From: Micromonospora gifhornensis
GTDB taxonomy: Bacteria > Actinomycetota > Actinomycetes > Mycobacteriales > Micromonosporaceae
Assembly (NCBI RefSeq): GCF_016863515.1
Contig: NZ_BOPA01000028.1
Coordinates: 98,417 to 162,416, forward strand
Length of the DNA stretch: 64,000 bases
Reading direction: 5' to 3'
The position numbers and the translations under genes are program-made. Positions within the stretch are counted from its first letter, which is position 1, and the number at the start of each line of letters is the position of its first letter. This document shows, in pieces, positions 32,428 to 39,960 of this stretch. The notes under the pieces were generated by a model. The model was not told the origin of the DNA. It saw only the letters and a list, made by a program, of their open reading frames with translations, and ran no database searches.

Positions 32428-33678
32428 ATGTCCCGGTACGGTCCGCATCCCTCTTTTCCGGTTATGGCGGCCGCTCTGCTTGCCGTTTCCATGACCGCCG
32501 TACCTGCCGTGGTGACGGACCCGACAGCGGTCACGGTGGCGCTCGCGTCGGCGGTCGCGGCGGGCAGGGCGCCGAACTGCGCGACACCGCCCGCGCCGGC
32601 CCGGTCGGTGTCCGCGGTTCCCTGGCCTCAGCAGCGGTACGCGCCGGAGCGGCTGCACGCGTTGGCGACCGGAGCCGGGGTGACCGTGGCGGTGGTCGAC
32701 TCAGGGGTGGACCGACGTCACCCACAGCTCGCCGGCCGCGTACTCGGTGGCACGGACCTGCTCGATCCCGGCGGCGACGGCACGCGGGACTGCGTCGGCC
32801 ACGGCACCGGGGTGGCGAGCATCATCGCCGCCGTACCCCACGACGGCAGTGGCCTGCGCGGACTGGCACCCGCTGCCCGGATCCTGCCGGTACGGGTCAG
32901 CGAGCAGCAGGTCGTGGACGGTCAGGGCACCGGTCGCACGGTCGCCCCGGGCGACTTCGCCCGCGCCATCCGCTGGGCGGTCGACAACCACGCCGACGTG
33001 GTGAACCTCTCCGTCGTCCTGTACGCCGACCACGCGTCGGTGCGCGACGCGGTCGGCTACGCGCTCGCGCGGGACGTGGTCGTGGTCGCCGCCGTGGGCA
33101 ATCTGCACGGCAACGGTGATCCGCGCCCCTACCCCGCCGCGTACGAGGGGGTACTCGGCGTCGGCGCGATCGGTGCGGACGGCGTACGGGCCGACTTCTC
33201 GCAGATCGGCTCCTATGTGGATCTGGTGGCGCCCGGGTCGGACGTGCTGATGGCCGCTCCCGGGCAGGGCCATCATCGTGCCGAAGGCACCAGTTATGCC
33301 ACACCGTTCGTGGCCGCCACGGCGGCCCTGCTGCGCGAGTACCACCCCGAGTTGAGCGCCGAGGAGGTGGCCGGGCGACTGGTGTCCACCGCCGACCCGG
33401 CACCCGGCAACGGGTACGGCGCGGGTGTGTTGAATCCGTATCGGGCCATCACCGAGACCACCGGCGGCCCGGCGGCCCGCACCGCCCCGGTCATCGCCCT
33501 GGCCGACGAGCGCCCCGACCCGGCGCTGGCCGCCCAGCAGAACCGGCGGGCGGACGCACGGCAACGGGCCGTCCTGCTGGCCGCCGTCGGTGGGCTGATG
33601 GTGGTCGGCATCGTGCTGGTCGCCCTGATCGTGCCCCGAGGTGCCCGCCGCCGCTGGCGTCCCGCCGACCCGAGCTGA
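32428..33678 (+). CDS. mycP: Mycosin, type VII secretion-associated subtilisin-like protease
   Basis: A membrane-anchored serine protease that stabilises ESX secretion complexes. The catalytic triad is complete: D91 (VVDSGVD), H125 (GHGTGVAS) and S289 (GTSYATPF), with the oxyanion Asn in AVGNLHGNG. An N-terminal signal sequence (AAALLAVSMTAVPAVV) and a C-terminal membrane helix (AVLLAAVGGLMVVGIVLVALIV) followed by a basic tail give the mycosin layout. A cysteine pair (C51 and C122) probably forms the conserved disulfide. GGAGG precedes the ATG. It is convergent with two WXG100 genes across a strong terminator. Confidence 0.94.
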   Translation: MSRYGPHPSFPVMAAALLAVSMTAVPAVVTDPTAVTVALASAVAAGRAPNCATPPAPARSVSAVPWPQQRYAPERLHALATGAGVTVAVVDSGVDRRHPQLAGRVLGGTDLLDPGGDGTRDCVGHGTGVASIIAAVPHDGSGLRGLAPAARILPVRVSEQQVVDGQGTGRTVAPGDFARAIRWAVDNHADVVNLSVVLYADHASVRDAVGYALARDVVVVAAVGNLHGNGDPRPYPAAYEGVLGVGAIGADGVRADFSQIGSYVDLVAPGSDVLMAAPGQGHHRAEGTSYATPFVAATAALLREYHPELSAEEVAGRLVSTADPAPGNGYGAGVLNPYRAITETTGGPAARTAPVIALADERPDPALAAQQNRRADARQRAVLLAAVGGLMVVGIVLVALIVPRGARRRWRPADPS

Positions 33679-33682
33679 CCGA

Positions 33683-33740
33683 AACCCCACCCGGGCCGAG
33701 GGCCGATCGTCAACCCCACCCGGGCCGAGGGACGGTCGTC
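33683..33740. repeat. 29-bp tandem repeat after mycP
   Basis: AACCCCACCCGGGCCGAGGG plus nine more bases occurs twice in tandem (33683-33711 and 33712-33740) with a few differences in the last third. It is non-coding, just past the mycP stop. Confidence 0.7.
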
Positions 33741-33785
33741 CGGGCCGTGGGGTGACGCTCGGCTGGGGGACAACAGCATGCACAA

Positions 33786-33818
33786 GGCGACGCTGCCCGG
33801 ACTCCGGGCAGCGTCGCC
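33786..33818. terminator. Two-way terminator between mycP and the WXG100 genes
   Basis: GGCGACGCTGCCCGG pairs perfectly with CCGGGCAGCGTCGCC around a three-base loop. It lies between converging stops (33678 and 33825) and can act in both directions. Confidence 0.85.
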
Positions 33819-33824
33819 GTGCGG

Positions 33825-34118
33825 TCACCGGAACAGGCCGACGTTCTTCTTCTCGGTGTCGAGGTAGTCGGTCGCGGACTCGTCCACCGCGAGCTTGATG
33901 TCACGCAACATCGCCTGAAGGTCCTGCGAGGCGTTGCGCCACCGGGCCTGCCGCTGCTCGTACGCCTGCTGGGCCTCACCGGACCAGCTGGCCACAAGCG
34001 GTGCGGCGTCGCGTTCCAGTTGCCCCAGCTGCGAGTCGAGCGTGTTCAACGCCCGCTGGATGTCCGCGCTGGCCTGTTGCAGCGCGGCGAAGTTGACGAC
34101 CAGCACACCGTGCTCCAT
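33825..34118 (-). CDS. WXG100-family ESX substrate (WSG variant)
   Basis: A 97-residue helical hairpin protein of the EsxA/EsxB type. The turn motif is W-S-G in ASWSGEAQQAY, followed by the YEQRQARWRN helix. These small proteins are exported as dimers by type VII secretion. The ATG is 34118. It follows the second WXG100 gene by 21 bases on the same strand, the usual tandem pair. No YxxxD/E export signal in canonical form was found at the C-terminus, though 'YLDTE' is close. Confidence 0.88.
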   Translation of the reverse strand: MEHGVLVVNFAALQQASADIQRALNTLDSQLGQLERDAAPLVASWSGEAQQAYEQRQARWRNASQDLQAMLRDIKLAVDESATDYLDTEKKNVGLFR

Positions 34119-34139
34119 CGGATTCCCCCTGAAGGTGGT

Positions 34140-34460
34140 CTAGAGCGGCAGCTGGATGCCGCCGCGGTTGGTGGCGGACACCCGGCTGGCCGCCTCGGCG
34201 TCCGACGCGTCGTAGTGCACGCCGGCGGTGCGAATCGCCCCTGCGGTCTCGCGCAACGCCCGCTGAAGGGCCGCCTGATCCTGCGACCACTGCTGTTTGA
34301 CCTGCTCGAACGAGCGGCCGCCGGCTCCGCGCCAGGCCTGCTGAAGAACCTCCAGCTGAGTCAGCAGCCCGCTGAGCATCGACTGCAACGACTGGTCCGC
34401 CTGCTCGAACTTCGCCGCGGTCTGCTGCATCACCGCGGCCTGTGCCTGGGTCTGGGACAC
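34140..34460 (-). CDS. WXG100-family ESX substrate (WRG variant)
   Basis: From GTG 34460 the protein has 106 residues and contains the turn motif W43-R-G45 (LQQAWRGAGGRSFEQV) between two long helices. AAAGGAG lies eight bases before this GTG, so I prefer it to an in-frame start at 34553 that would add unrelated residues. The C-terminal tail (SRVSATNRGGIQLPL) is flexible. It pairs with the gene at 33825 and is divergent from eccE, with a DnaA-box-like 9-mer between them. Confidence 0.88.
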   Translation of the reverse strand: MSQTQAQAAVMQQTAAKFEQADQSLQSMLSGLLTQLEVLQQAWRGAGGRSFEQVKQQWSQDQAALQRALRETAGAIRTAGVHYDASDAEAASRVSATNRGGIQLPL

Positions 34461-34614
34461 CCCGACGTCTCCTTTGTCTGCTGGCTCGTGGCTGGCCCGG
34501 CAAACGCACACCCACTGGCACCGGAGGGGCTGCGTGCCGTGGGATCGGACCACTGAAGTCTCGTCGCTGACGGTAGCGGCACCATCGCTGTTGTGCTACC
34601 CCGTCCCGTTCCCC

Positions 34615-34623
34615 TGTGGACAA
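34615..34623. promoter_or_regulatory. DnaA-box-like site between esx genes and eccE
   Basis: A perfect TGTGGACAA in the divergent intergenic region, 72 bases before the eccE start. As a single box its meaning is uncertain. Confidence 0.3.
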
Positions 34624-34694
34624 CGCGGATCCACCCAGCTCACTACGATGGGCGGCAGTCAGGTCGCGGCGGGTGACCGGCCGAGGAGGGTGCG

Positions 34695-36564
34695 GTGGCG
34701 ATGACGGGTGTCCCGGTCGCGCCTGGGCACCCACCGCCCGGCGGATCATCCGCGTCCGAGCAGCGGGTCACGCCCGCGACCGTGTCGACCGGGCCCGGCG
34801 ACCGCTGGCGAGATCTCCGTCCCCGGGCCGGACAGATCGTCGCCACCCAGGTGGCGCTGGCGGCACCCGTCGCGGCCCTGGGTCGGGGTCTGCCCACCAT
34901 GCTGGCCGCCGCCGCGCTGGCCGGGGCGGTGTTGTTCCTCGCCTGGTGCCGGGTCCGCCGGCGGTGGCTGTACGAGTGGTTGAGCATCAGTCTGGGCTAC
35001 GCCACCCGGCGACGCACGGTCACCCCGGACGGCGGGCCGGTGGCGCTGCTCGACCTGGTGGCTCCGGACACCGTTCGCCATCCGGTCGAACTGGCCGGAT
35101 CATCGGCCGTGCTGCTGGACGACCCCGGCGGTGTGGTGGCGCTGCTGGAGTTCGGCGACCGGGCCGACCTGCTCGGTGACGGCGGGCAGCAGCTGCCCTC
35201 GCCCGCCTCGCTGCTGCCGGCCGACCCGGGCGATGGTCCGCCGGTACGCGTCCAGCTCGTACTGTCCGCGGTGCCGGTGACGGGGGCCGGTGGCGGGGGC
35301 CGGTGGCGGTCCGGCCGCCACCTCGTACCGCCAGCTGACCCAGGGCCGGGTGGCAGGGCGGGAACGGGTGGTGCTGGCCGTCCGGGTGGCGCGGGCCGAA
35401 GGCTGGTCGGAGCAGGCGTTACGAAACACCCTCGCCAGCACCGTACGCCGGATCGTCCGACGCGCCCGACCGCTGTCGGTACGGCCGCTGGGTGAACCGG
35501 CGGCGCTGCGTGTCTTCGCCGAGCTCGCCCATTACGACGGGCGGCCCGTCCGGGAGTCCTGGCAGGCCGTGCGGTCCGGTGGGCTGCTGCAGACCACCTT
35601 CCGGCTCCGCCGGTGGCCCGCCCCGGAGGCCGCACGCCACCTGGTGTCGCGGCTGTTGCAGCTGCCGGCGACCGCGGTGACGGTGTCGCTGCACGCCGAG
35701 GCCGGTGCGACGGCGACCACCGGCTTGACCGTACGGATCGGTGCGTCGACGCCCGCCGAGTTGTCCGCTGCCGCCAGGGCGCTGCGCGCGCTGGTGACGG
35801 CGGCCGGTGGCCTGGTGCAGCGACTCGACGGGGCGCACCTGCCGGGCTTCGCCGACACCCTGCCGCTGGCCCCACCTGTCCCGGTCGCGACCGGCGAGGG
35901 CGCAGGGCTGGAGCTGCCGTACGGCTCAGCCGGCCTGGTGGTGGGCACGAACCGGCACGGCAGCCCGGTCACCGTCCGACTGTTCCGGCCGGAGAGCACC
36001 CGCGTGATGATCGTCGGCGGGGTGCGGGCAGCCCAACTGGTGACCATGCGGGCGATGGCGCTGGGCAGCCGCGTCGTCGTCCAGACCACCCGCCCACAGC
36101 TCTGGCAGCCGTTCGTACGCGGTGTCGGCACGCCGGGCGAGCCGATTCCGCTGCTCCCGCCCGGCCGGCAGATCGAGACCGGTCCGGGCACGCCGCTGTC
36201 CCCGGTGCTTGTGGTTCTGGACGCGCCGCCCCCCACCGGCGGTCCCCGGCCGGGTGCTGCCTGGCAGACAACCCTGCTGGTTCGGGACGAGTTGACCCCC
36301 GCCGACGCGGACGCGCTCGGCCGATCCGATCTGGCGGTGCTCCAGCCGTTGAGTCGTACGGAGGCGGGGATCGCCGGTGCCGCGCTGGGGCTCGGTGACT
36401 CCGCCGACTGGCTGACCCGGATCCGGCACGACATGGTGGCCGTGGTGAACCGTCGCGCCCTGCGCTGGGCGGTGCTCGCCGGCACGGCGTTGGAGGCGCA
36501 AGTGGTCGGTCGCCCGTCCCGAGACTCGACACCTGAGCGGGTACCGCCCATAGCCCGGCCGTGA
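34695..36564 (+). pseudogene. eccE: Type VII secretion protein EccE, frameshifted
   Basis: Two reading frames together make one EccE. The first (from GTG 34695, AGGAGG five bases upstream) holds the two N-terminal membrane helices (VALAAPVAALGRGLPTMLAA, LAGAVLFLAW) and runs into VQLVLSAVPVTGAGGGG. The protein then continues in the +1 frame from about 35300 (ATSYRQLTQGRVAGRERVVL) to the stop at 36564. The break lies in a perfect 13-base tandem duplication at 35282-35307; removing one copy restores one frame of about 619 codons. EccE is a membrane subunit of the ESX core complex. The gene is broken as given, unless this is an assembly error or the repeat length varies. The first frame alone would end at 35495 after 266 residues. 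Confidence 0.88.
35282..35307 (+). repeat. 13-bp tandem duplication inside eccE
   Basis: GGGGGCCGGTGGC occurs at 35282-35294 and 35295-35307, back to back and identical. Thirteen is one more than a multiple of three, so the extra copy shifts the eccE frame exactly as observed. Confidence 0.95.
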
Positions 36565-36577
36565 CACCATGCCCGCC

Positions 36578-36964
36578 ATGGGTTTTCTGAAAGGTCTACT
36601 GATCCGGGTCGGCGCCACGGCGGTGGCCTTCTGGCTCGCCACCCTGGTCATTCCCGGCATCTCTCTGGACACCGCGTCGGCAAGCGAAACGGTGCTGACG
36701 CTGGTCCTCGTGGCGGTCATCTTCGGCGTGGTGAACGGAGTCCTCCAGCCGATCATCAAGACCGTGGGCTGCGGCTTCTACCTGCTGACTCTCGGCCTGA
36801 TCGCGCTTGTGGTCAACGGTCTGCTCTTCCTGCTGACCGGCTGGATCGCCGACCAGGTCGGGCTGCCCTTCGAGGTGGACGGTTTCTGGCCGGCCGCCGT
36901 CCTGGGTGCGCTCTTCGTCGGCGTCGTCACCTGGATCCTCGGCGCCGTCCTCGACCGCGACTGA
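36578..36964 (+). CDS. Phage-holin-family (PF04020-like) membrane protein
   Basis: A 128-residue protein with four hydrophobic helices: VGATAVAFWLATLVIPGI, VLTLVLVAVIFGVVNGVLQP, GFYLLTLGLIALVVNGLLFL and FWPAAVLGALFVGVVTWILG. The NGVLQPI...G-F-L-T-LGL pattern between helices 2 and 3 is that of the 'phage holin family' small membrane proteins widespread in bacteria. Despite the name there is no phage gene nearby and no lysin. The function is unknown. ATG 36578 was chosen; ATG 36569 is nine bases earlier, and neither has a clear ribosome site. A 20-bp perfect hairpin follows. Confidence 0.85.
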   Translation: MGFLKGLLIRVGATAVAFWLATLVIPGISLDTASASETVLTLVLVAVIFGVVNGVLQPIIKTVGCGFYLLTLGLIALVVNGLLFLLTGWIADQVGLPFEVDGFWPAAVLGALFVGVVTWILGAVLDRD

Positions 36965-37000
36965 CCCCCGAACCACACCGGCCACCCACGCCGAACCGAC

Positions 37001-37047
37001 CAGCCGGGCAGGTACCGCTCACCGGACGAGCGGTACCTGCCCGGCTG
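37001..37047 (+). terminator. Perfect 20-bp hairpin terminator
   Basis: Bases 37001-37020 are fully complementary to 37028-37047 around a seven-base loop (ACCGGAC). It begins 37 bases after the holin-like gene and lies before the GNAT gene. It is the longest perfect hairpin in the window. Confidence 0.88.
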
Positions 37048-37110
37048 GGCAGACCAGATTGCGGTATCCGGCTACCGGACTGCACCGCGGTACGGACTAC
37101 CGTCGCAAGG

Positions 37111-37590
37111 GTGTTCACCCTGACCCGCGACGACGGCTACACGATCAGCACCGATCCGGACCGGCTGGACCTGGACCGGGTGCACCACTGGCTCAGCACG
37201 GACGCCTACTGGGCGATCGGGCGGGACCAGGAGACGGTGACCCGGGCGTTCGCCGGCTCGATCGGGTACGGCGTCTACCGGCCGGTCGACGACCGCCAGG
37301 TCGCCGTGGCCCGGGTGATCACTGATCGGACCACCTTCGGCTACCTGTGCGACGTGTACGTCGACCGGACCGAGCGAGGTCACGGCCTGGGCAGTTGGCT
37401 GGCGGGCGCGGTCCGCGACCATCTCGCCACCCTGGGCGTACGCCGGATGCTGCTGGCCACCCTCGACGCGCACGGGCTCTACCAGAAGCTCGGCTTCACC
37501 ACTGTCGACGGCGAGCGCTGGATGGAGTTGGATCGTCGTCACGACTCGGCAGTGAGCCCGCTCACCGGCAAGGATCAGTCGGCCGGTTAG
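37111..37590 (+). CDS. GNAT family N-acetyltransferase
   Basis: A 159-residue acetyl-CoA-dependent acetyltransferase. The acetyl-CoA loop is R-G-H-G-L-G in VYVDRTERGHGLGSWLAGAV, followed by the expected 'MLLATLDAHGLYQKLGF' strand and helix near the C-terminus. The acceptor cannot be told. The start is GTG 37111; there is no strong ribosome site. The end is 17 bases before rarD, so the two may be co-transcribed. Confidence 0.88.
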   Translation: MFTLTRDDGYTISTDPDRLDLDRVHHWLSTDAYWAIGRDQETVTRAFAGSIGYGVYRPVDDRQVAVARVITDRTTFGYLCDVYVDRTERGHGLGSWLAGAVRDHLATLGVRRMLLATLDAHGLYQKLGFTTVDGERWMELDRRHDSAVSPLTGKDQSAG

Positions 37591-37607
37591 GCCCTTACCG
37601 TAAAGCC

Positions 37608-38528
37608 GTGACGCCGCTCCGCCTCGGATATCTCTACGGGTTCGCCGCCTACTTGCTGTGGGGGTTCTTTCCCCTCTACTTCAAGCTGCTGCGTCCGGCA
37701 GGCCCGCTGGAGATCCTCGCCCACCGGGTGATCTGGTCCGTGGCGTTCGTCGCGCTGCTGCTCGGCGCGATGCGCAACATCGGATTCCTGCGGACCCTGC
37801 TGCGCCGGCCGCGCGCCCTGGCGGGAATCGCCGCGGCAGCCGTGCTGATCGGGTTGAACTGGTTCACCTACATCTACGGGGTCAACTCCGACCGGGTGGT
37901 GGAGACCGCCCTCGGCTACTTCATCAACCCGCTGGTGGTGGTCCTGCTCGGGGTGGCGGTGCTGCGGGAACGGCTGCGTCCGGCCCAGTGGTGCGCGTTG
38001 GGCATCGGCGGACTCGCGGTGGCCGTGCTCACCGTCGACTACGGCCAACTGCCATACATCGCGCTGATCCTGGCGCTCACCTTCGGCGGGTACAGCCTGG
38101 TCAAGAAGCAGCTCGGGCTGCCGGCCGCGGAGGGCCTGTTCGTCGAGTCGGCAGTGCTGGCGTTGCCCGCGCTGGGCTACCTCGGCTGGCTCGCGGCCAC
38201 CGGCGAGATCGCGTTCGGGCAGGTGTCGACGGGACACACCCTGCTGCTGGTCATCGCCGGCGCGCTGACCGCCATCCCGCTGCTGCTCTTCGCCGGGGCC
38301 GCCAACCGGCTTCCGCTGAGCTCCCTGGGCATGCTCCAGTACGTGGCCCCGATCCTCCAGCTCGGCTGCGGGGTCCTGATCTTCCACGAGCCGATGCCCC
38401 CGGCGCGGCTGGCCGGCTTCGCCCTGGTCTGGCTCGCCCTGATCGTCTTCACCGCGGACGGGCTGCGCCAGGCCCGGCGTACCCGCCGCCAGCCGCCGGT
38501 CACCGTGTCTCCGGCCGCTGTCAGCTGA
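37608..38528 (+). CDS. rarD: EamA family transporter RarD
   Basis: A 306-residue inner-membrane protein with about ten helices in two EamA halves. The opening LRLGYLYGFAAYLLWGFFPL and the later motif NWFTYIYGVNSDRVVETALG and GYFINPLVVVLLGV are characteristic of RarD (DMT superfamily). RarD has been described as a chloramphenicol-sensitivity protein but its natural substrate is not established. The GTG at 37608 was chosen because the conserved N-terminus begins directly after it; the longer frame to 37347 overlaps the GNAT gene. It converges on the anti-sigma gene with 7 bases between stops. Confidence 0.92.
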   Translation: MTPLRLGYLYGFAAYLLWGFFPLYFKLLRPAGPLEILAHRVIWSVAFVALLLGAMRNIGFLRTLLRRPRALAGIAAAAVLIGLNWFTYIYGVNSDRVVETALGYFINPLVVVLLGVAVLRERLRPAQWCALGIGGLAVAVLTVDYGQLPYIALILALTFGGYSLVKKQLGLPAAEGLFVESAVLALPALGYLGWLAATGEIAFGQVSTGHTLLLVIAGALTAIPLLLFAGAANRLPLSSLGMLQYVAPILQLGCGVLIFHEPMPPARLAGFALVWLALIVFTADGLRQARRTRRQPPVTVSPAAVS

Positions 38529-38535
38529 TCAGTGC

Positions 38536-39228
38536 TCAGGGCACGTCGTAGGCCAGCACGACGGTGCCGTCGGCCCGGACCAGTTCCAGCCGGACCAGTT
38601 CGGCGTTGGTGAACCGGGTCGCGCCACTGATCCGCAGATCGTCGCCGGGCGCGGCCAGCCAGGAGCCGATCTGCTCCTGCGAGCCGTCGGCGGCATGCGC
38701 CACCAGCCGGAACGCGTTCGCCTTGCCGTAACCGGACCGTTCGTCGTACCCGCAGGTCATGGTGACCTCGGTACCCCAGTTCGTGCCGGTGAGCCCGATC
38801 TCGGCGTGCAGCGGCACGGTGCCCGCCACCGGCCGCATCTGCACCATCCGCACCTGGGCCAGCGGCGCGTTCGTCTCCGGTCCGGGCAGCATGGTGGCCG
38901 TACCGAAGCCGACGACCAGGGCGAGCGCGGCAGCCGCCAGCCCGATCACCGCGTACCGCAGCCGGTTGGCCTGCCGTTCGCGGCGGCGACGTTCCCGCGC
39001 GACGCTGAGCAGCTCGGGCACCCGGGGGTTCTCCGGCGGCGGCAGGAACTGCTCCAGGCTTGTCGGATCCAACCGGCCGAGCAGGCCGGGCAGCACGGCG
39101 ATCTCGGAGATGGACTGCTGGCAGGCCGGGCAGTCGACCAGATGGCGTTCGTAGGCGGCGCGGTCCGCGGGAGACAGGGCGCCCAGCACGTACGCGCCAT
39201 CGTCGTACGCGAAGTCGCAGCGGCTCAT
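38536..39228 (-). CDS. Zinc-finger anti-sigma factor (RslA-like)
   Basis: From ATG 39228 the 230-residue protein has the ZAS-type motif: MSRCDFAYDDGAYVLGALSP then ERHLVDCPACQQS, that is an upstream polar residue with HxxxCxxC. One membrane helix follows (LRYAVIGLAAAALALVVGFGTATML), then an extracytoplasmic domain. Such proteins hold an ECF sigma factor at the membrane and release it on redox or envelope stress. The start overlaps the sigma gene stop as ATGA (39225-39228). The 'DxAYVLGALSxxDR' stretch is close to RslA of M. tuberculosis. An in-frame extension to 39360 lies within the sigma gene. Confidence 0.92.
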   Translation of the reverse strand: MSRCDFAYDDGAYVLGALSPADRAAYERHLVDCPACQQSISEIAVLPGLLGRLDPTSLEQFLPPPENPRVPELLSVARERRRRERQANRLRYAVIGLAAAALALVVGFGTATMLPGPETNAPLAQVRMVQMRPVAGTVPLHAEIGLTGTNWGTEVTMTCGYDERSGYGKANAFRLVAHAADGSQEQIGSWLAAPGDDLRISGATRFTNAELVRLELVRADGTVVLAYDVP

Positions 39229-39803
39229 CCGGTCACCCCCATCTCGGCAAGGACCAACCGTAGTGACCGCAGCGCGTAATGGGTTCGGGATTTCACCGTC
39301 CCCGGCGGGACGCCCAGCCGGGATGCCGTCTCGGAAACCGAACGCCCCTGGTAGAAGCACTCGACAAGCACGTCACGGTGCGACGGGCTGAGCCGGTTCA
39401 GCGCCTCGGCGACCGTCCACGCCTCGACGGCACGTTCCGTCTCGTCGACGACCTCGGGCGGTTCGGGCAGCTCGTCGGTGTAGATCTCACCGACCCGGGT
39501 GGAGCGGCGTCGCCAGGCGTCGATGGCCAGGTTCCGCGCGGTGGTGAACAGCCAGGCCCGTACCGAGCCGCGTCGCGGGTCCAGCGACTCCGGGTGGCGC
39601 CAGGCCCGGAGCAGCGTCTCCTGCACCAGGTCCTCGGCGCGCTGCCGGTCGCCGTTGACCAGGCGCAACGCGTGCGCGTACAGCGCGTCGGCATGTTCGT
39701 CATGCAGGGCACGCAGCAGATCCGCGTCGTGGTCGCTGATGGTCCTCTCCTCGCTCTCGCCGGGAGCGGGCTCGGCGTTACGAGGGTTGATACGTGCGGT
39801 CAC
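39225..39803 (-). CDS. ECF sigma factor (SigL-like)
   Basis: A 192-residue extracytoplasmic-function sigma factor with region 2 (ADALYAHALRLVNGDRQRAE, DLVQETLLRAWRHPE, AWLFTTARNLAIDAWRRR) and region 4 (LSPSHRDVLVECFYQGRSVS, ETASRLGVPPGTVKSRTHYA). The pairing with a ZAS anti-sigma in the same operon and the sequence of both suggest the SigL/RslA group. GTG 39803 is preferred over TTG 39809; neither has a strong ribosome site. Three TGAAC-type motifs lie directly upstream on this strand and could be an autoregulated promoter. Confidence 0.92.
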   Translation of the reverse strand: MTARINPRNAEPAPGESEERTISDHDADLLRALHDEHADALYAHALRLVNGDRQRAEDLVQETLLRAWRHPESLDPRRGSVRAWLFTTARNLAIDAWRRRSTRVGEIYTDELPEPPEVVDETERAVEAWTVAEALNRLSPSHRDVLVECFYQGRSVSETASRLGVPPGTVKSRTHYALRSLRLVLAEMGVTG

Positions 39804-39810
39804 CCCCAAC

Positions 39811-39863
39811 AGTTCAGTCCCAGTTCAAACCTGCCCTCGGTGGCGATTTTCATCGCTGGTTCA
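39811..39863 (-). promoter_or_regulatory. Candidate ECF sigma promoter motifs
   Basis: On the minus strand TGAACC (complement of 39858-39863), TGAACT (39822-39827) and TGAACT (39811-39816) precede the sigma gene. SigL of M. tuberculosis uses a TGAACC -35 element with a CGT -10. A convincing -10 at the right distance is not clear, so this is only suggestive. Confidence 0.3.
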
Positions 39864-39960
39864 GACAGTGGCCGACCCGCGCTCACCGGGCGCACCTAGC
39901 GTCCGGCGGGTACGCGCCGGTGGGTTGCGCCGGTGCGCACCGACCCCAGGAGGCTCCCCC

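Noticed and set aside
36578..36964. Prophage remnant based on the holin-like protein.
   Set aside because: No endolysin, structural or integrase gene is near. The family is common on normal chromosomes and only named for similarity.
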